DNA from: Shewanella sp. TC10
Lineage (GTDB): Bacteria; Pseudomonadota; Gammaproteobacteria; Enterobacterales; Shewanellaceae
Length of the DNA: 56,328 bases
Assembly: GCF_009663145.1 (NCBI RefSeq)
Contig: NZ_VKHR01000006.1
Span: forward strand, 57,662-113,989
Direction of reading: 5' to 3'
Of this stretch, positions 27,967 through 36,637 are shown one piece after another (positions within the stretch are counted from its first letter, which is position 1; each line of letters opens with the position of its first letter). Made by a program: the position numbers and the translations under genes. A model generated the notes under the pieces. It made no database searches. It worked only from the letters and a program-made list of their open reading frames with translations, and was not told the origin of the DNA.

Positions 27967-28623
27967 TTGGAATCAGCATTAATAATAGTCCTTCAAATAC
28001 TAATTCTTATTAGTGTTGGCTGCATTTTTTTGTTTAGAAAACTGCTCTTTTCATACTCGTCTGAAAAAGGTAAGAACTTAGCTACAAAAGAAGATATTGC
28101 TGAGATCACTAACAAAATTGAGTCGGTGAAAAACGATTATGCTCATCAATTAGAAGCCACCAAAGCAGATTTATCATCTCAATTGCAAACCAGCAGCATT
28201 CGATATGAAAGAGAGTTTTCAATTCTAGAACAACTCACTGAATTGCTTGTAGACGTACGAAATCGTGCTAATAGTTTGAGACCAGTGTTTGATAGAGTTC
28301 CTGAAAGTAAAACCGAAGAAGAAATTAAAAATTCGCGCCTTCAATCGTTATATGAAGCAAGGTTAAAGCTTTATGAATTAAGAGAAAAGAAGCGACCATT
28401 TTATCCTGAAAGTATTTATGATTCGCTAACTGATATTGATAAACTTGCACATACAGAGTCAGTTAAGTATCAGTATCAATCACCGTTTGACAGCCGTGGA
28501 TTTGAGCAATATTGGCAGGAAGCAGAGAAAAACCAAAAAGAAATCGCAGAAAAAGCTGATATTTCCATCAAATTAATACGAGCTAGAGTTATCGAGTGGG
28601 AACAACTTTCAGCAGGCTTATAA
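27967..28623 (+). CDS. Cassette 3: single-TM coiled-coil protein
   Basis: This 218-aa protein starts at TTG with an excellent AGGAGGT ribosome site. One N-terminal transmembrane helix (IIVLQILILISVGCIFLF) is followed by GKNLATKEDIAEITNKIESV, a motif found in many membrane-anchored helical proteins of accessory regions. The remainder is almost entirely helical, with a likely coiled coil (residues ~40-75). The function is unknown. The stop codon TAA is itself part of the attC R'' box. Confidence 0.75.
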   Translation: MESALIIVLQILILISVGCIFLFRKLLFSYSSEKGKNLATKEDIAEITNKIESVKNDYAHQLEATKADLSSQLQTSSIRYEREFSILEQLTELLVDVRNRANSLRPVFDRVPESKTEEEIKNSRLQSLYEARLKLYELREKKRPFYPESIYDSLTDIDKLAHTESVKYQYQSPFDSRGFEQYWQEAEKNQKEIAEKADISIKLIRARVIEWEQLSAGL

Positions 28624-28715
28624 CAAAGCAATTAAGTCGGATTCGTGAACGCGTGCCGATTCCGCTTCGCTTCATTATGGCACACGTTCACTAACCACTT
28701 ATTGCGGCGTGATAT
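28618..28715 (+). other. attC-like site 3 with altered R' box
   Basis: TTATAAC (R'') starts inside the stop codon. GCAATTAAG pairs with CTTATTGC with one unpaired T. The inner stem GTGAACGCGTGCC/GGCACACGTTCAC has a single mismatch. The R' box is GTGATAT instead of GTTATAA, so the crossover core GTT is changed. Confidence 0.75.
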
Positions 28716-28730
28716 CTCTTGGAGTTTATA

Positions 28731-29234
28731 TTGACTGTAGTGGAAACAGAAAGGTTATCAATTCGACAAATTACTGATGCAGATGCTGAAGATCTTTCGA
28801 AGGTCTTAGCTGACTCTACAGTAATGAAATACTCTACAGTAGGGGTTCACTCCGAACTGCAGATTAAAGAGTATATTGTTAATTGCCAGCAACAATATGA
28901 CTTAAATGGTTATGGGCACTGGGCTATTTATGATTCCTCTACTTCTGAATTTGTAGGTGTTTGTGGCCTCAATAAACATAAAATTGATTCTGGCGAAGTT
29001 GTACATATCAATTACCGTTTAGCTGCGAGCCAACAGGGAAAAGGCTATGCTGTTGAGTCTACGTTTGGAGTATTAGGCTTCGCTAAGCACACTTTACAGC
29101 TAGAAGTCGTACACGCACTTATTGAGCCTGAGAATACTAGCTCTATTAAAGTAGTAAACCGAACAGGCTTTAAATTCATTGGTAGTTCGTTATTTCGTGG
29201 GTTTGAAATAGATGTTTATCAAGTCATGCTATAA
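28731..29234 (+). CDS. Cassette 4: GNAT family N-acetyltransferase (RimJ/RimL type)
   Basis: This 167-aa protein begins VVETERLSIRQITDADAEDL, the classical opening of the RimJ/RimL acetyltransferase subgroup. The acetyl-CoA loop is QQGKGYAVES and the C-terminal motif is ENTSSIKVVNRTGFKFIG. Members acetylate N-termini of ribosomal proteins or small molecules; cassette-borne ones vary widely. The open frame starts at a TTG at 28719, but TTGGAG there is a good Shine-Dalgarno for the TTG at 28731, which I choose. It is the last gene of the cassette run. Confidence 0.85.
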   Translation: MTVVETERLSIRQITDADAEDLSKVLADSTVMKYSTVGVHSELQIKEYIVNCQQQYDLNGYGHWAIYDSSTSEFVGVCGLNKHKIDSGEVVHINYRLAASQQGKGYAVESTFGVLGFAKHTLQLEVVHALIEPENTSSIKVVNRTGFKFIGSSLFRGFEIDVYQVML

Positions 29235-29291
29235 AACGAGCTTCAGTAAAGGGCTATTACTTAAATCGAACTCCTCAACGGCTCGCATTAA

Positions 29292-29321
29292 AAAGCCTCA
29301 ATATGTTCATATTGAGGCTTT
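29292..29321. terminator. Bidirectional intrinsic terminator
   Basis: A perfect 14-bp stem AAAGCCTCAATATG / CATATTGAGGCTTT with a TT loop, between the convergent cassette array and the cox operon end. Confidence 0.88.
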
Positions 29322-29350
29322 GTTATATTTCCAGTACCTATATAAAAATT

Positions 29351-29971
29351 TTAAGCACTTTCAATAATCTGCTTTAGATCCGCAACCAGCTCTTTATTCA
29401 AAATTTGTGGAATTTTTCCTGGTTGTTGTTTGGGTTTAAACACCGCGTATTTTTCCCCTTGGGGTGACACTAAAACATAACTAGCGCTATGGTCGACTTG
29501 ATAGTCAGCGCCATCTCCAACCATGGCGTAGGCAAAGCCTAAGTCTCTGGTGAACGGGAATAACTGTGCATGTTCAGCGGTGACTGCTTTAAAATCTTTA
29601 TTAAAAAAGTTGATGTAATCTAAGCGCTTGGTTTGCGAATCTCTGTCAGGGTCCACTGACACAAACACTACCTGAATATCTTCTGATAGCGACTGTAGCT
29701 CAGGGTAAGCAGCATTGAGTTTATTCAGTGTGGTTGGGCAAACATCAGGGCATGAGGTAAACCCAACAAACACTAAACTCCATTTGCCGAGTAGTTGCTG
29801 ATTGGTAAACTCATTGCCTAGTTGGTCATGCAAAGTAAATGGCGCTAATGCTCTTGGTTGGTCGAACATATAACTGCTGGCAAGTTCAAGCGGCTTAGGC
29901 TGCGAAAAATTAACCGCTACCGCCACGCCTAAACCTAACATCATCACAGCCAGTGCGATTATCTTTTTCAC
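29351..29971 (-). CDS. SCO1/SenC family copper chaperone
   Basis: This 206-aa membrane-anchored thioredoxin-fold protein has an N-terminal anchor (IIALAVMMLGLGVAVAV). The copper/redox motif CPDVC (Cys74, Cys78) lies in FTSCPDVCPTTL and the copper-binding His in QVDHSASYVLV. It helps load or reduce the CuA centre of cytochrome oxidase subunit II. It is the last gene of the cox operon on this strand, 34 bp after ctaB, consistent with the role. Confidence 0.93.
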   Translation of the reverse strand: MKKIIALAVMMLGLGVAVAVNFSQPKPLELASSYMFDQPRALAPFTLHDQLGNEFTNQQLLGKWSLVFVGFTSCPDVCPTTLNKLNAAYPELQSLSEDIQVVFVSVDPDRDSQTKRLDYINFFNKDFKAVTAEHAQLFPFTRDLGFAYAMVGDGADYQVDHSASYVLVSPQGEKYAVFKPKQQPGKIPQILNKELVADLKQIIESA

Positions 29972-30005
29972 ATTCCTTCCCCTCTACTGGTCACTGATAC
30001 TGTCA

Positions 30006-30917
30006 TTAATTGACCCATAGGTAGTGGTCGACAAGTAACACCAAAAACAGAATCATTAAGTGGTAGATAGAGAACTTAAATACATCCATCGCCAGCCCTG
30101 GTTTGTCATGGTATTTAAGTTGCCATGCTTTGTAGATAAATCCACAACTTAGAATGGTGGAGCCGACTAAGTAAACTGGGCCACACATACCAACGAGCAC
30201 AGGTAATAAACAGGCTATTGCTAGCAATAATGTGTATAGCAAAATACAGGTTTTAGTGAACTCTACACCGTGGGTTACAGGCAGCATAGGTACATCGACT
30301 TTGGCGTATTCTTTTTTACGATGAATCGCCAATGCCCAGAAGTGCGGTGGTGTCCAAGTGAAAATGATGATCACTAATAACAGTGCATTACCGTGCAGTT
30401 CATTGGTCACAGCTGTCCAACCTAATAGTGGTGGCATAGCGCCAGCTAATCCACCAATGACAATATTTTGCGGTGTAGCGCGTTTTAAATAGGCGGTATA
30501 CACCACTGCATAGCCAATTAAACTAGCAAAAGTCAGCCATGCAGTTAATGGATTCACTAATGCGTATAAAATGATAAACCCACCTAAGCCAATAGAGGTG
30601 GCAAAGGTCATTGCTTTAATTGCAGACACTTTACCTTTTGGTAATGGACGGTTGTAGGTACGCGCCATTAAGCCATCGATACGGCGATCAATTAGGTGAT
30701 TATAAGCTGCCGCCGCACCGGCCATCATGGCTATGCCAATCATGCCAAAAATAAGCGGTTGCAGTGGCACAGCGCCAGGCAGTGCTACGCACATACCGAC
30801 CAATACCGTCAGTAGCATCAGTGCGACGACTTTTGGTTTGGTCATCTCGAAATAAGCGCGCCATTGCAGAGTGTCTGTTTTGGTTGCGCTTGCGGGTAAA
30901 GATAGTGATTTAGCCAT
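30006..30917 (-). CDS. ctaB: Protoheme IX farnesyltransferase (heme o synthase)
   Basis: This 303-aa UbiA-superfamily prenyltransferase (CtaB/CyoE) attaches a farnesyl group to heme b to make heme o. It has about nine transmembrane helices. Prenyl-binding Asp motifs are [15 protein letters not shown] (near residue 73) and a second Asp-containing loop [27 protein letters not shown] near the N-terminus is typical. It lies between ctaA and sco in the cox operon; its product is the substrate of CtaA. Confidence 0.95.
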   Translation of the reverse strand: MAKSLSLPASATKTDTLQWRAYFEMTKPKVVALMLLTVLVGMCVALPGAVPLQPLIFGMIGIAMMAGAAAAYNHLIDRRIDGLMARTYNRPLPKGKVSAIKAMTFATSIGLGGFIILYALVNPLTAWLTFASLIGYAVVYTAYLKRATPQNIVIGGLAGAMPPLLGWTAVTNELHGNALLLVIIIFTWTPPHFWALAIHRKKEYAKVDVPMLPVTHGVEFTKTCILLYTLLLAIACLLPVLVGMCGPVYLVGSTILSCGFIYKAWQLKYHDKPGLAMDVFKFSIYHLMILFLVLLVDHYLWVN

Positions 30918-30931
30918 AATAGAATCCTTGC

Positions 30932-31912
30932 TTATGCTTTACGCCACAGCGCATAGTTAATGAAGATAACGGTTAACAACAATAACGCTGCGCCTCCGTT
31001 GTGTGAGACTGCAATACCTAAAGGCAAGTGCATTACAATATTGCTAATGCCTAAACCCACTTGTAACACCACAAGGGCAAATAAAACCCATGCACTTTGT
31101 CGCATGATGGATGATTGTGCTTTGAGTAATTTAAACGCTAACCAACATAAACTGATAGCGGTAATAACGCCCCAAATACGATGAGTGACATGTATGGTCA
31201 TTCTAGCGGGGTAATCAAGTACGCCATATTCAAAGCTGGGGTGATCGCCTTGAAATGGCGAGAAGGCTTTAGCAAACTGTAGGTTATCCATCCAGTTGCC
31301 TTCACATATTGGCAAGCTAGTACAGGCTAATGCCGCATAGTTTGATGATGTCCAGCCGCCTAACATGATCTGTATGACTAACACCACAAGACTCACCATC
31401 GCCAATGGACCGAGCTTTCGCGCATAAGAATCGCCGCCTGGGATCCGTAAGGGTTTGGTTCTTAGGTAGAGTAAAAGTAGTAAGGAAAATAAACTAAAGC
31501 CGCCAATCAAGTGCCCCATGACCACAATGGGCATGAGTTTCATGGTGACTGTCCACATACCTAATGCCGCTTGAAATAAGATCAGTGCGGAAATAAATAT
31601 CGGCAGTTTTTTCGGTGCATCGGCTCTTTTTAAGCAAACAATTAAAATAGTTAACACCATTAAGCCTAATGCGCCGGCAATATAACGGTGGATCATTTCT
31701 AGCCAAGCTTTTTCTGGCTCGACGGTGAGATTTGGAAAGTTGGTTTCGACTTTAGCCAAGTCGGCTGCATCACTGGGTACGCCAATATGACCATAACAAC
31801 CCGGCCAATCAGGGCAACCTAACCCCGCATCTGATAAGCGGGTGTAAGCGCCCATCAAAATAACGGCAAAGGTAAATACCAAGGTGAATTTGAGGAGGTT
31901 TTTTATATCCAT
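30932..31912 (-). CDS. ctaA: Heme A synthase
   Basis: This 326-aa integral membrane protein of the CtaA/Cox15 family oxidises heme o to heme a. Motifs include [20 protein letters not shown] near residue 22, [13 protein letters not shown] and THRIWGV with heme-ligand histidines, and [11 protein letters not shown]. The CPDWPGC and CTSLPIC cysteine pairs lie in periplasmic loops. About eight transmembrane helices fit the family. Its start overlaps the stop of the SCO-like gene by one base, so translation is likely coupled. Confidence 0.95.
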   Translation of the reverse strand: MDIKNLLKFTLVFTFAVILMGAYTRLSDAGLGCPDWPGCYGHIGVPSDAADLAKVETNFPNLTVEPEKAWLEMIHRYIAGALGLMVLTILIVCLKRADAPKKLPIFISALILFQAALGMWTVTMKLMPIVVMGHLIGGFSLFSLLLLLYLRTKPLRIPGGDSYARKLGPLAMVSLVVLVIQIMLGGWTSSNYAALACTSLPICEGNWMDNLQFAKAFSPFQGDHPSFEYGVLDYPARMTIHVTHRIWGVITAISLCWLAFKLLKAQSSIMRQSAWVLFALVVLQVGLGISNIVMHLPLGIAVSHNGGAALLLLTVIFINYALWRKA

Positions 31913-32466
31913 TAACCGACCCTCGACAACTTCAATAACTTACGTAGGTCGGCAATCATTGATTTGCCTTGATCCATATTTTCTTGCTCACCGATGATGC
32001 CAGGATATTCCATCACTAGGCTGCCGAGTGGGTCGACAATAATCATTTGCTGTTCTGTCATCATTGCAATGATGGCTTGGCTAGCATTGGCAGTTTCAAA
32101 TGGCACTTTGAGCTTTTCAAGGATTGCCGTGTCACTATCAGGTTGCAGCATGATAATAGGACTCACGCGATCTTGATGCTTACCTAAAGCCACGTGACTT
32201 TGATGCAGTACGTATAAACGTTGCTGACATTGTTCTAGGCAGTCTTTAGGTAATAGATATAACAGCTGCCAAGATTGTGGATGCGGATTTTCCATTGATA
32301 AGCTTTGATAGCTCACCTCTGGCGGAATAAGTTGGCCTTTATTGGTTGCTGCGCCATTGTATAAGTCCATGCTTAATACCAGCTTTGCGACGGCCACTGG
32401 TAAGATAAATACCAGTACTAGGGCAAACAATGCCTTGTTGTTTTTAGGTTTTACTGGGGAGTTCAT
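31912..32466 (-). CDS. Membrane-anchored SCO-like protein of the cox operon
   Basis: This 184-aa protein has one N-terminal transmembrane helix (ALFALVLVFILPVAVAKLVL) and a periplasmic domain. The segment LLPKDCLEQCQQRLYVLHQS carries a CxxxC pair placed like the copper motif of SCO proteins, and MIIVDPLGSLVMEYPG resembles the thioredoxin-fold core. It is usually annotated as hypothetical in cox clusters. I infer a copper-loading or thiol-redox role in oxidase assembly from motif and place (between surf1 and ctaA). No conserved SCO histidine is obvious. Confidence 0.75.
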   Translation of the reverse strand: MNSPVKPKNNKALFALVLVFILPVAVAKLVLSMDLYNGAATNKGQLIPPEVSYQSLSMENPHPQSWQLLYLLPKDCLEQCQQRLYVLHQSHVALGKHQDRVSPIIMLQPDSDTAILEKLKVPFETANASQAIIAMMTEQQMIIVDPLGSLVMEYPGIIGEQENMDQGKSMIADLRKLLKLSRVG

Positions 32467-32506
32467 ACTTGCTCCTCTTGTTACGGCTTAATTTATTAGT
32501 TTGGTT

Positions 32507-33346
32507 TTATTCGTTTTCGCTTGTCTTGCTAGCTGTGCTGTTAGGTGTTGCTTTTATTAAGTGCTTCCATCCTATCCATAGCATCAGTGACAAAAATACC
32601 GCCGCCATGGTGAACCATTGCAGTGCGTAGCCTTGGTGTTTTTGGGCTGATAATGGAATGGGTGTCCATGGCTTAGGTAATGCAATGTTAGGGATAGAAT
32701 CTGGCTGCAGTACTACTGGTGCCAGTGGGTGGCCTATTTTCTCAGCTAAGGCCGCTAAATTGAGGTTTTGAAAACGCATCACATGGCCGTCTTCAGCATG
32801 GAGCTGGTGGCTTAAAGGGTTAATTTGTTTTTGATAAACACGACCCGTTAGGCTAATGGCAGAAAGTGGTACAGGGGTTATGTCAGGTAAAATTCGACGA
32901 TCGATATTGGCAGCAACAAAGCCTAATTCAACCAAAAGCCAAGGTAGGTCTTTGTTAACTGCTTCAGCGTTATCAATTGTAATATCATTTGTGACAGCAT
33001 TTGTATTAGTCCCTGCATTAGCAACTTGAAAAACTTGGTAGGCTAAGTAACCGACTCGTCCTTCAAACACTTGGTTATCGAGTAGCAATATTTGTTGATT
33101 TACCGGAGTTGCATTGACACTTAAACGGTAACCACTGAGTCTTTCATCAGCGCCAAAAGCAAGCAGTTGATCAAAACTTAATTCACTCGCAGCTTGTCTG
33201 GCTGACAAGGTGGCTTGCCACGCCGTTTTTTGCTCAGCTCTATCAAGTTGCCAAACGCCTAACTTGACCAAAATACAAAACACACTCACAGTAACAAGCA
33301 GCAATAACCCAGTAGATAGTCGCCAGACTCGCAAAGGAGAGCCCAT
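32507..33346 (-). CDS. SURF1 family cytochrome oxidase assembly protein
   Basis: This ~279-aa inner-membrane protein has two transmembrane helices, one at each end (LLLLVTVSVFCILVKLGVWQL and the C-terminal MAAVFLSLMLWIGWKHLI), with a periplasmic middle. The SURF1 signatures are GVWQLDRAEQK at the N-terminus and GYALQWFTMA at the C-terminus. It assists heme a insertion in subunit I. A longer frame begins at 33397 without a ribosome site. ATG at 33346, with AAGGT four bases upstream, is preferred; that codon overlaps the start codon of the opposite-strand DUF2909 gene. Confidence 0.9.
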   Translation of the reverse strand: MGSPLRVWRLSTGLLLLVTVSVFCILVKLGVWQLDRAEQKTAWQATLSARQAASELSFDQLLAFGADERLSGYRLSVNATPVNQQILLLDNQVFEGRVGYLAYQVFQVANAGTNTNAVTNDITIDNAEAVNKDLPWLLVELGFVAANIDRRILPDITPVPLSAISLTGRVYQKQINPLSHQLHAEDGHVMRFQNLNLAALAEKIGHPLAPVVLQPDSIPNIALPKPWTPIPLSAQKHQGYALQWFTMAAVFLSLMLWIGWKHLIKATPNSTASKTSENE

Positions 33347-33563
33347 GGATACCTTAGTTATTTTCAAGCTTGTATTAGTACTGCTGCTTGTATTCATATT
33401 ATTTAATCTAGCTAGAGCCTTGTTTATTATGGTTAAAGCTGAAAATAAACAACCAATGAGTCAATTTTTAGGACGTCGAGTTATCTTTTCTGCTTTGGTG
33501 ATGGTGCTGTTATTACTGGCCTTAGGATTAGGTTGGGTAACCCCTAATCCAAGGCCTTATTAG
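33345..33563 (+). CDS. DUF2909 family small twin-TM protein
   Basis: This 72-aa membrane protein has two helices (VIFKLVLVLLLVFILFNLARA and VIFSALVMVLLLLALGLGWV) joined by a short basic loop, matching the small DUF2909 family found in cox clusters. It is on the strand opposite to the operon it sits in. AAAGGAG with five-base spacing defines the ATG at 33345, so the longer upstream frame is rejected. Its stop codon is only five bases from the end of coxC. A role in oxidase biogenesis is likely from conserved location but unproven. Confidence 0.85.
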   Translation: MDTLVIFKLVLVLLLVFILFNLARALFIMVKAENKQPMSQFLGRRVIFSALVMVLLLLALGLGWVTPNPRPY

Positions 33564-33568
33564 TTTGT

Positions 33569-34444
33569 TTAAATGACGTAGACAAAAATAAACAAACAGA
33601 GCCAAACCACATCGACAAAATGCCAATACCAACTGCCTGATTGGAAGGCAAAATGGCTTTCTGGGGTGAAGTGACCTTTGAGTACCCGAAAGAACAAGAT
33701 AATCAGGAACACTGTCCCCAGTGTGACGTGCATGCCATGGAAACCCGTGAGCAAAAAGAAAGTATTTCCGTAGATGCCAGATGAAAGCGTTAGCCCCATT
33801 TCTTGGTATGCGTGAACATATTCTTCAACCTGCAAAAATAAGAACCCGATACCCAATAAAATGGTTAAGCCTAACCAGACTTTTAATGCGCCACGTTTGG
33901 ATTTCTCCAATGACACGTGAGCAAAGTGTAAGGTGACCGAAGAGGCTAAAAGGATGAGGGTGTTATAAAGCGGTAACCCAGTCCAAGGCATGGCTTCTGT
34001 AGTGGTGCCATCAGGGGTTTTGATCAATGGCCACATGGCTTCAAATGTTGGCCATAGTACTTCATGGGTCATGGCGTTGTTTGAGCTACCACCTAACCAC
34101 GGAATAGCCACCATTCTGGCGTAGAATAAGGCGCCAAAAAATGCCCCGAAGAACATAATTTCAGAGAAAATAAACCAGCTCATTCCTTGACGAAATGAAC
34201 GGTCCATTTGGGCTGAATATAAGCCTGACATTGATTCATCAATGACATTCTTAAACCAGCCAAACAGCATAAAGATAATGACCGCAATACCAGCCACTAG
34301 GATATAACCACCTGAAGTATCTTCAGTGGCTAACTGTTGAACGTAGGAACCTGCGCCAAAAGCAATCAGGAATAACCCGATAGCACCGGTAATGGGCCAA
34401 ACGCTTTGCGCTGGCACGTAATAGTTTTCATGTTTAGTTGTCAT
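33569..34444 (-). CDS. coxC: Cytochrome c oxidase subunit III
   Basis: This 291-aa subunit has seven transmembrane helices. Conserved motifs include PAQSVWPITG at the N-terminus, FSEIMFFGAFFGALFYARM, FLLTGFHGMHVTLGTVFLI and the C-terminal WYWHFVDVVWLCLFIFVYVI. It stabilises the core oxidase and supports proton uptake in the aa3 family. It follows ctaG with a 4-bp overlap (ATGA), so the two are translationally coupled. The convergent DUF2909 gene ends five bases away. Confidence 0.96.
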   Translation of the reverse strand: MTTKHENYYVPAQSVWPITGAIGLFLIAFGAGSYVQQLATEDTSGGYILVAGIAVIIFMLFGWFKNVIDESMSGLYSAQMDRSFRQGMSWFIFSEIMFFGAFFGALFYARMVAIPWLGGSSNNAMTHEVLWPTFEAMWPLIKTPDGTTTEAMPWTGLPLYNTLILLASSVTLHFAHVSLEKSKRGALKVWLGLTILLGIGFLFLQVEEYVHAYQEMGLTLSSGIYGNTFFLLTGFHGMHVTLGTVFLIILFFRVLKGHFTPESHFAFQSGSWYWHFVDVVWLCLFIFVYVI

Positions 34445-35004
34445 CTTGCTGCTCCTTGCTCTATGGCCGCAGTTTGTTTGTCTGTGATGTCATAGAGGGT
34501 ATAAGAGAGAGTCAAAGTTTTAATGGAATCTGGTAAGTCTGGATCCACATAAAAGATTAATGGCAGTTCAGCATCAGCCTTTGCAGCTAGGGGTTGTTGA
34601 TTGAAACAGAAACACTCGGTTTTATTGAAATAGGCCGCACCTTGACCAGGCGATACAGAGGGTATTGCTTGGCCGACAAGGGGTTTAGCAGAAAGGTTTT
34701 TTGCTAAAAAAGCTGTGCGAGTGAGTTCGCCAGGGTGAACCTGAATACGGTTCACTTTTGGGCCAAACTTCCATGGCATGCTGCCTTGTACTTGGGCGAT
34801 AAATTCAATAGTAATGGTGCGTTCTTTATCAACGACCACCGCCTCATAACTACTTGCTGTACCTTGGGGTTTTCCGTTAATCCCTAAGGTGTCACAAAGC
34901 ACGTCATAAAGCGGTACCAGTGCAAAACCAAAGCCGAACATACCAATAGAGCCCAGTACGAGACCTATTAGTAATTTACGGTTTGATTTTGTTGGCTGGC
35001 TCAT
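34441..35004 (-). CDS. ctaG: CtaG/Cox11 copper assembly protein
   Basis: This 187-aa membrane-anchored periplasmic protein delivers copper to CuB of subunit I. It has an N-terminal helix (LIGLVLGSIGMFGFGFALV) followed by PLYDVLCDTLGINGK, the copper motif FNKTECFCFNQQPL (CxC pair) and the C-terminal LPLIFYVDPDLP. All are signatures of the Cox11 family, and the length is normal. It sits between coxA and coxC as in many proteobacteria. Confidence 0.95.
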   Translation of the reverse strand: MSQPTKSNRKLLIGLVLGSIGMFGFGFALVPLYDVLCDTLGINGKPQGTASSYEAVVVDKERTITIEFIAQVQGSMPWKFGPKVNRIQVHPGELTRTAFLAKNLSAKPLVGQAIPSVSPGQGAAYFNKTECFCFNQQPLAAKADAELPLIFYVDPDLPDSIKTLTLSYTLYDITDKQTAAIEQGAAR

Positions 35005-35005
35005 A

Positions 35006-36628
35006 TCACTTTACCTCTGGTGGTGTAGTGAATGAGTGATAAGGTGCTGGACTTGCGATGGTCCATTCTAGACCTTCAGCGCCTTCCCAAGGTTTATCTG
35101 CCGCTTTCTCGCCGCCTCTAATACACTTAATCACGACAGCTAAGAAGATAAGTTGCGATAAACCAAATGCAAACCCGCCAATAGAGACGATTTGGTTAAC
35201 ATCAGCAAATTGAATTGCATAATCAGGAATACGGCGAGGCATGCCCGCAAGCCCTAAGAAATGCATTGGGAAAAACAACACGTTGACTGAAATCGTGCTA
35301 CACCAGAAATGCCAGCGACCTAAGGTTTCGCTATACATGTGGCCAGTCCATTTAGGCAGCCAATAATAGGCGGCGGCCATAATGGAATACACTGCACCCG
35401 TCACTAACACGTAGTGGAAGTGAGCAACTACAAAGTAAGTATCATGGTATTGGAAATCCGCAGGCGTAATTGCCAGCATCAGACCCGAGAATCCACCAAT
35501 AGTGAACAAGATGATAAAGGCGACAGCGAATAACATCGGTGTTTCAAAGGTAATAGAACCACGCCACATCGTCGCGACCCAGTTAAACACTTTTACCCCA
35601 GTGGGCACCGCAATCAACATGGTGCAATACATGAAAAATAGCTCGGCGAATACTGGCATACCCGTAGTAAACATGTGATGCGCCCATACCAAGAACGACA
35701 GAATCGCAATACTTGAGGTGGCGTAAACCATGGAGGAATAACCAAAGAGCTTTTTACGGCTAAAGGTAGGCACAATCGCCGAGATAATACCGAAGGAGGG
35801 TAAAATCATAATGTAAACTTCAGGGTGACCGAAGAACCAGAAAATATGCTGGAACATCACAGGATCGCCACCACCTGCAGCATCGAAGAAGCTAGTACCG
35901 AAGTATTTATCGGTTAATACCATGGTGACAGCACCTGCGAGTACGGGCATCACGGCAATCAATAAGAATGCTGTAATCAACCAAGTCCATACAAACAATG
36001 GTAACTTCATCCATGTCATACCTGGTGCACGCATATTCACAATAGTCACGACTACGTTAATCGCGCCCATAATGGAGCTTATTCCCATAATGTGTACTGA
36101 GAATACGAATAATGCCGTGGTATCAGGGCTGTAAGTCGTTGATAGTGGTGCGTAAAAAGTCCAACCGAAGTTAGGCCCGCCGCCTTCCATAAATAACGAA
36201 CTTAACAGAATGGCAAATGCGAATGGCAGAATCCAAAAACTCCAGTTATTCATCCGAGGAAGTGCCATATCTGGTGCACCAATCATCATTGGAATAAGCC
36301 AGTTAGCTAGGCCGGTAAAGGCAGGCATAACGGCGCCAAATACCATGATCAGTCCGTGAACTGTGGTCATTTGGTTGAAAAAGTTTGGATCAACTAATTG
36401 TAATCCTGGCTGGAACAGTTCGGCGCGGATAACCATCGCCATTGCACCGCCAGTGAGAAACATGATGAAACTAAACCATAAATATAATGAGCCAATGTCT
36501 TTATGGTTAGTGGTTAAAATCCAGCGCATGATGCCTTTCGGCGCGCCATGATGGTGATCATCATGGCCATGGTCATCGTGAGACTGACCATCATGAGCTT
36601 CAGTTGTATCTTGTGTAATAGTGCTCAT
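35006..36628 (-). CDS. coxA: Cytochrome c oxidase subunit I
   Basis: This 540-aa catalytic subunit has twelve transmembrane helices. Visible sites are [14 protein letters not shown] (heme a ligand His), [17 protein letters not shown] (CuB His and the cross-linked Tyr), [11 protein letters not shown] (CuB His pair) and [16 protein letters not shown] (heme a3 and heme a His). It reduces oxygen to water and pumps protons. The N-terminus carries a His/Asp-rich extension ([16 protein letters not shown]), which could bind metals. It is the second gene of the operon, nine bases after coxB. Confidence 0.98.
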   Translation of the reverse strand: MSTITQDTTEAHDGQSHDDHGHDDHHHGAPKGIMRWILTTNHKDIGSLYLWFSFIMFLTGGAMAMVIRAELFQPGLQLVDPNFFNQMTTVHGLIMVFGAVMPAFTGLANWLIPMMIGAPDMALPRMNNWSFWILPFAFAILLSSLFMEGGGPNFGWTFYAPLSTTYSPDTTALFVFSVHIMGISSIMGAINVVVTIVNMRAPGMTWMKLPLFVWTWLITAFLLIAVMPVLAGAVTMVLTDKYFGTSFFDAAGGGDPVMFQHIFWFFGHPEVYIMILPSFGIISAIVPTFSRKKLFGYSSMVYATSSIAILSFLVWAHHMFTTGMPVFAELFFMYCTMLIAVPTGVKVFNWVATMWRGSITFETPMLFAVAFIILFTIGGFSGLMLAITPADFQYHDTYFVVAHFHYVLVTGAVYSIMAAAYYWLPKWTGHMYSETLGRWHFWCSTISVNVLFFPMHFLGLAGMPRRIPDYAIQFADVNQIVSIGGFAFGLSQLIFLAVVIKCIRGGEKAADKPWEGAEGLEWTIASPAPYHSFTTPPEVK

Positions 36629-36637
36629 TTTAATCCC

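Larger units (their letters stand above)
26230..29275 (+). mobile_element. Integron gene-cassette cluster without integrase in view (CALIN-like)
   Basis: Four transcriptionally aligned cassettes carry five small accessory genes. Three are followed by sites with attC architecture: a TAACAA-type R'' box right after the stop codon, a long imperfect inverted repeat with an unpaired base in the L'' arm, and a GGC-GTTA-type R' box just before the next gene. Gene content (small membrane proteins, a GNAT acetyltransferase, unknowns) is typical for sedentary integrons of marine gammaproteobacteria. No intI-like gene is present, so this fits a cluster of attC sites lacking an integrase. The left edge is uncertain, and the right edge lies before the terminator at 29292. 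Confidence 0.75.

Noticed and set aside
29234..29291. A fourth attC site after the GNAT gene
   Set aside because: Only CGAGC/GCTCG and a weak CATTA box can be paired; no central stem. It may be decayed but is not supportable.
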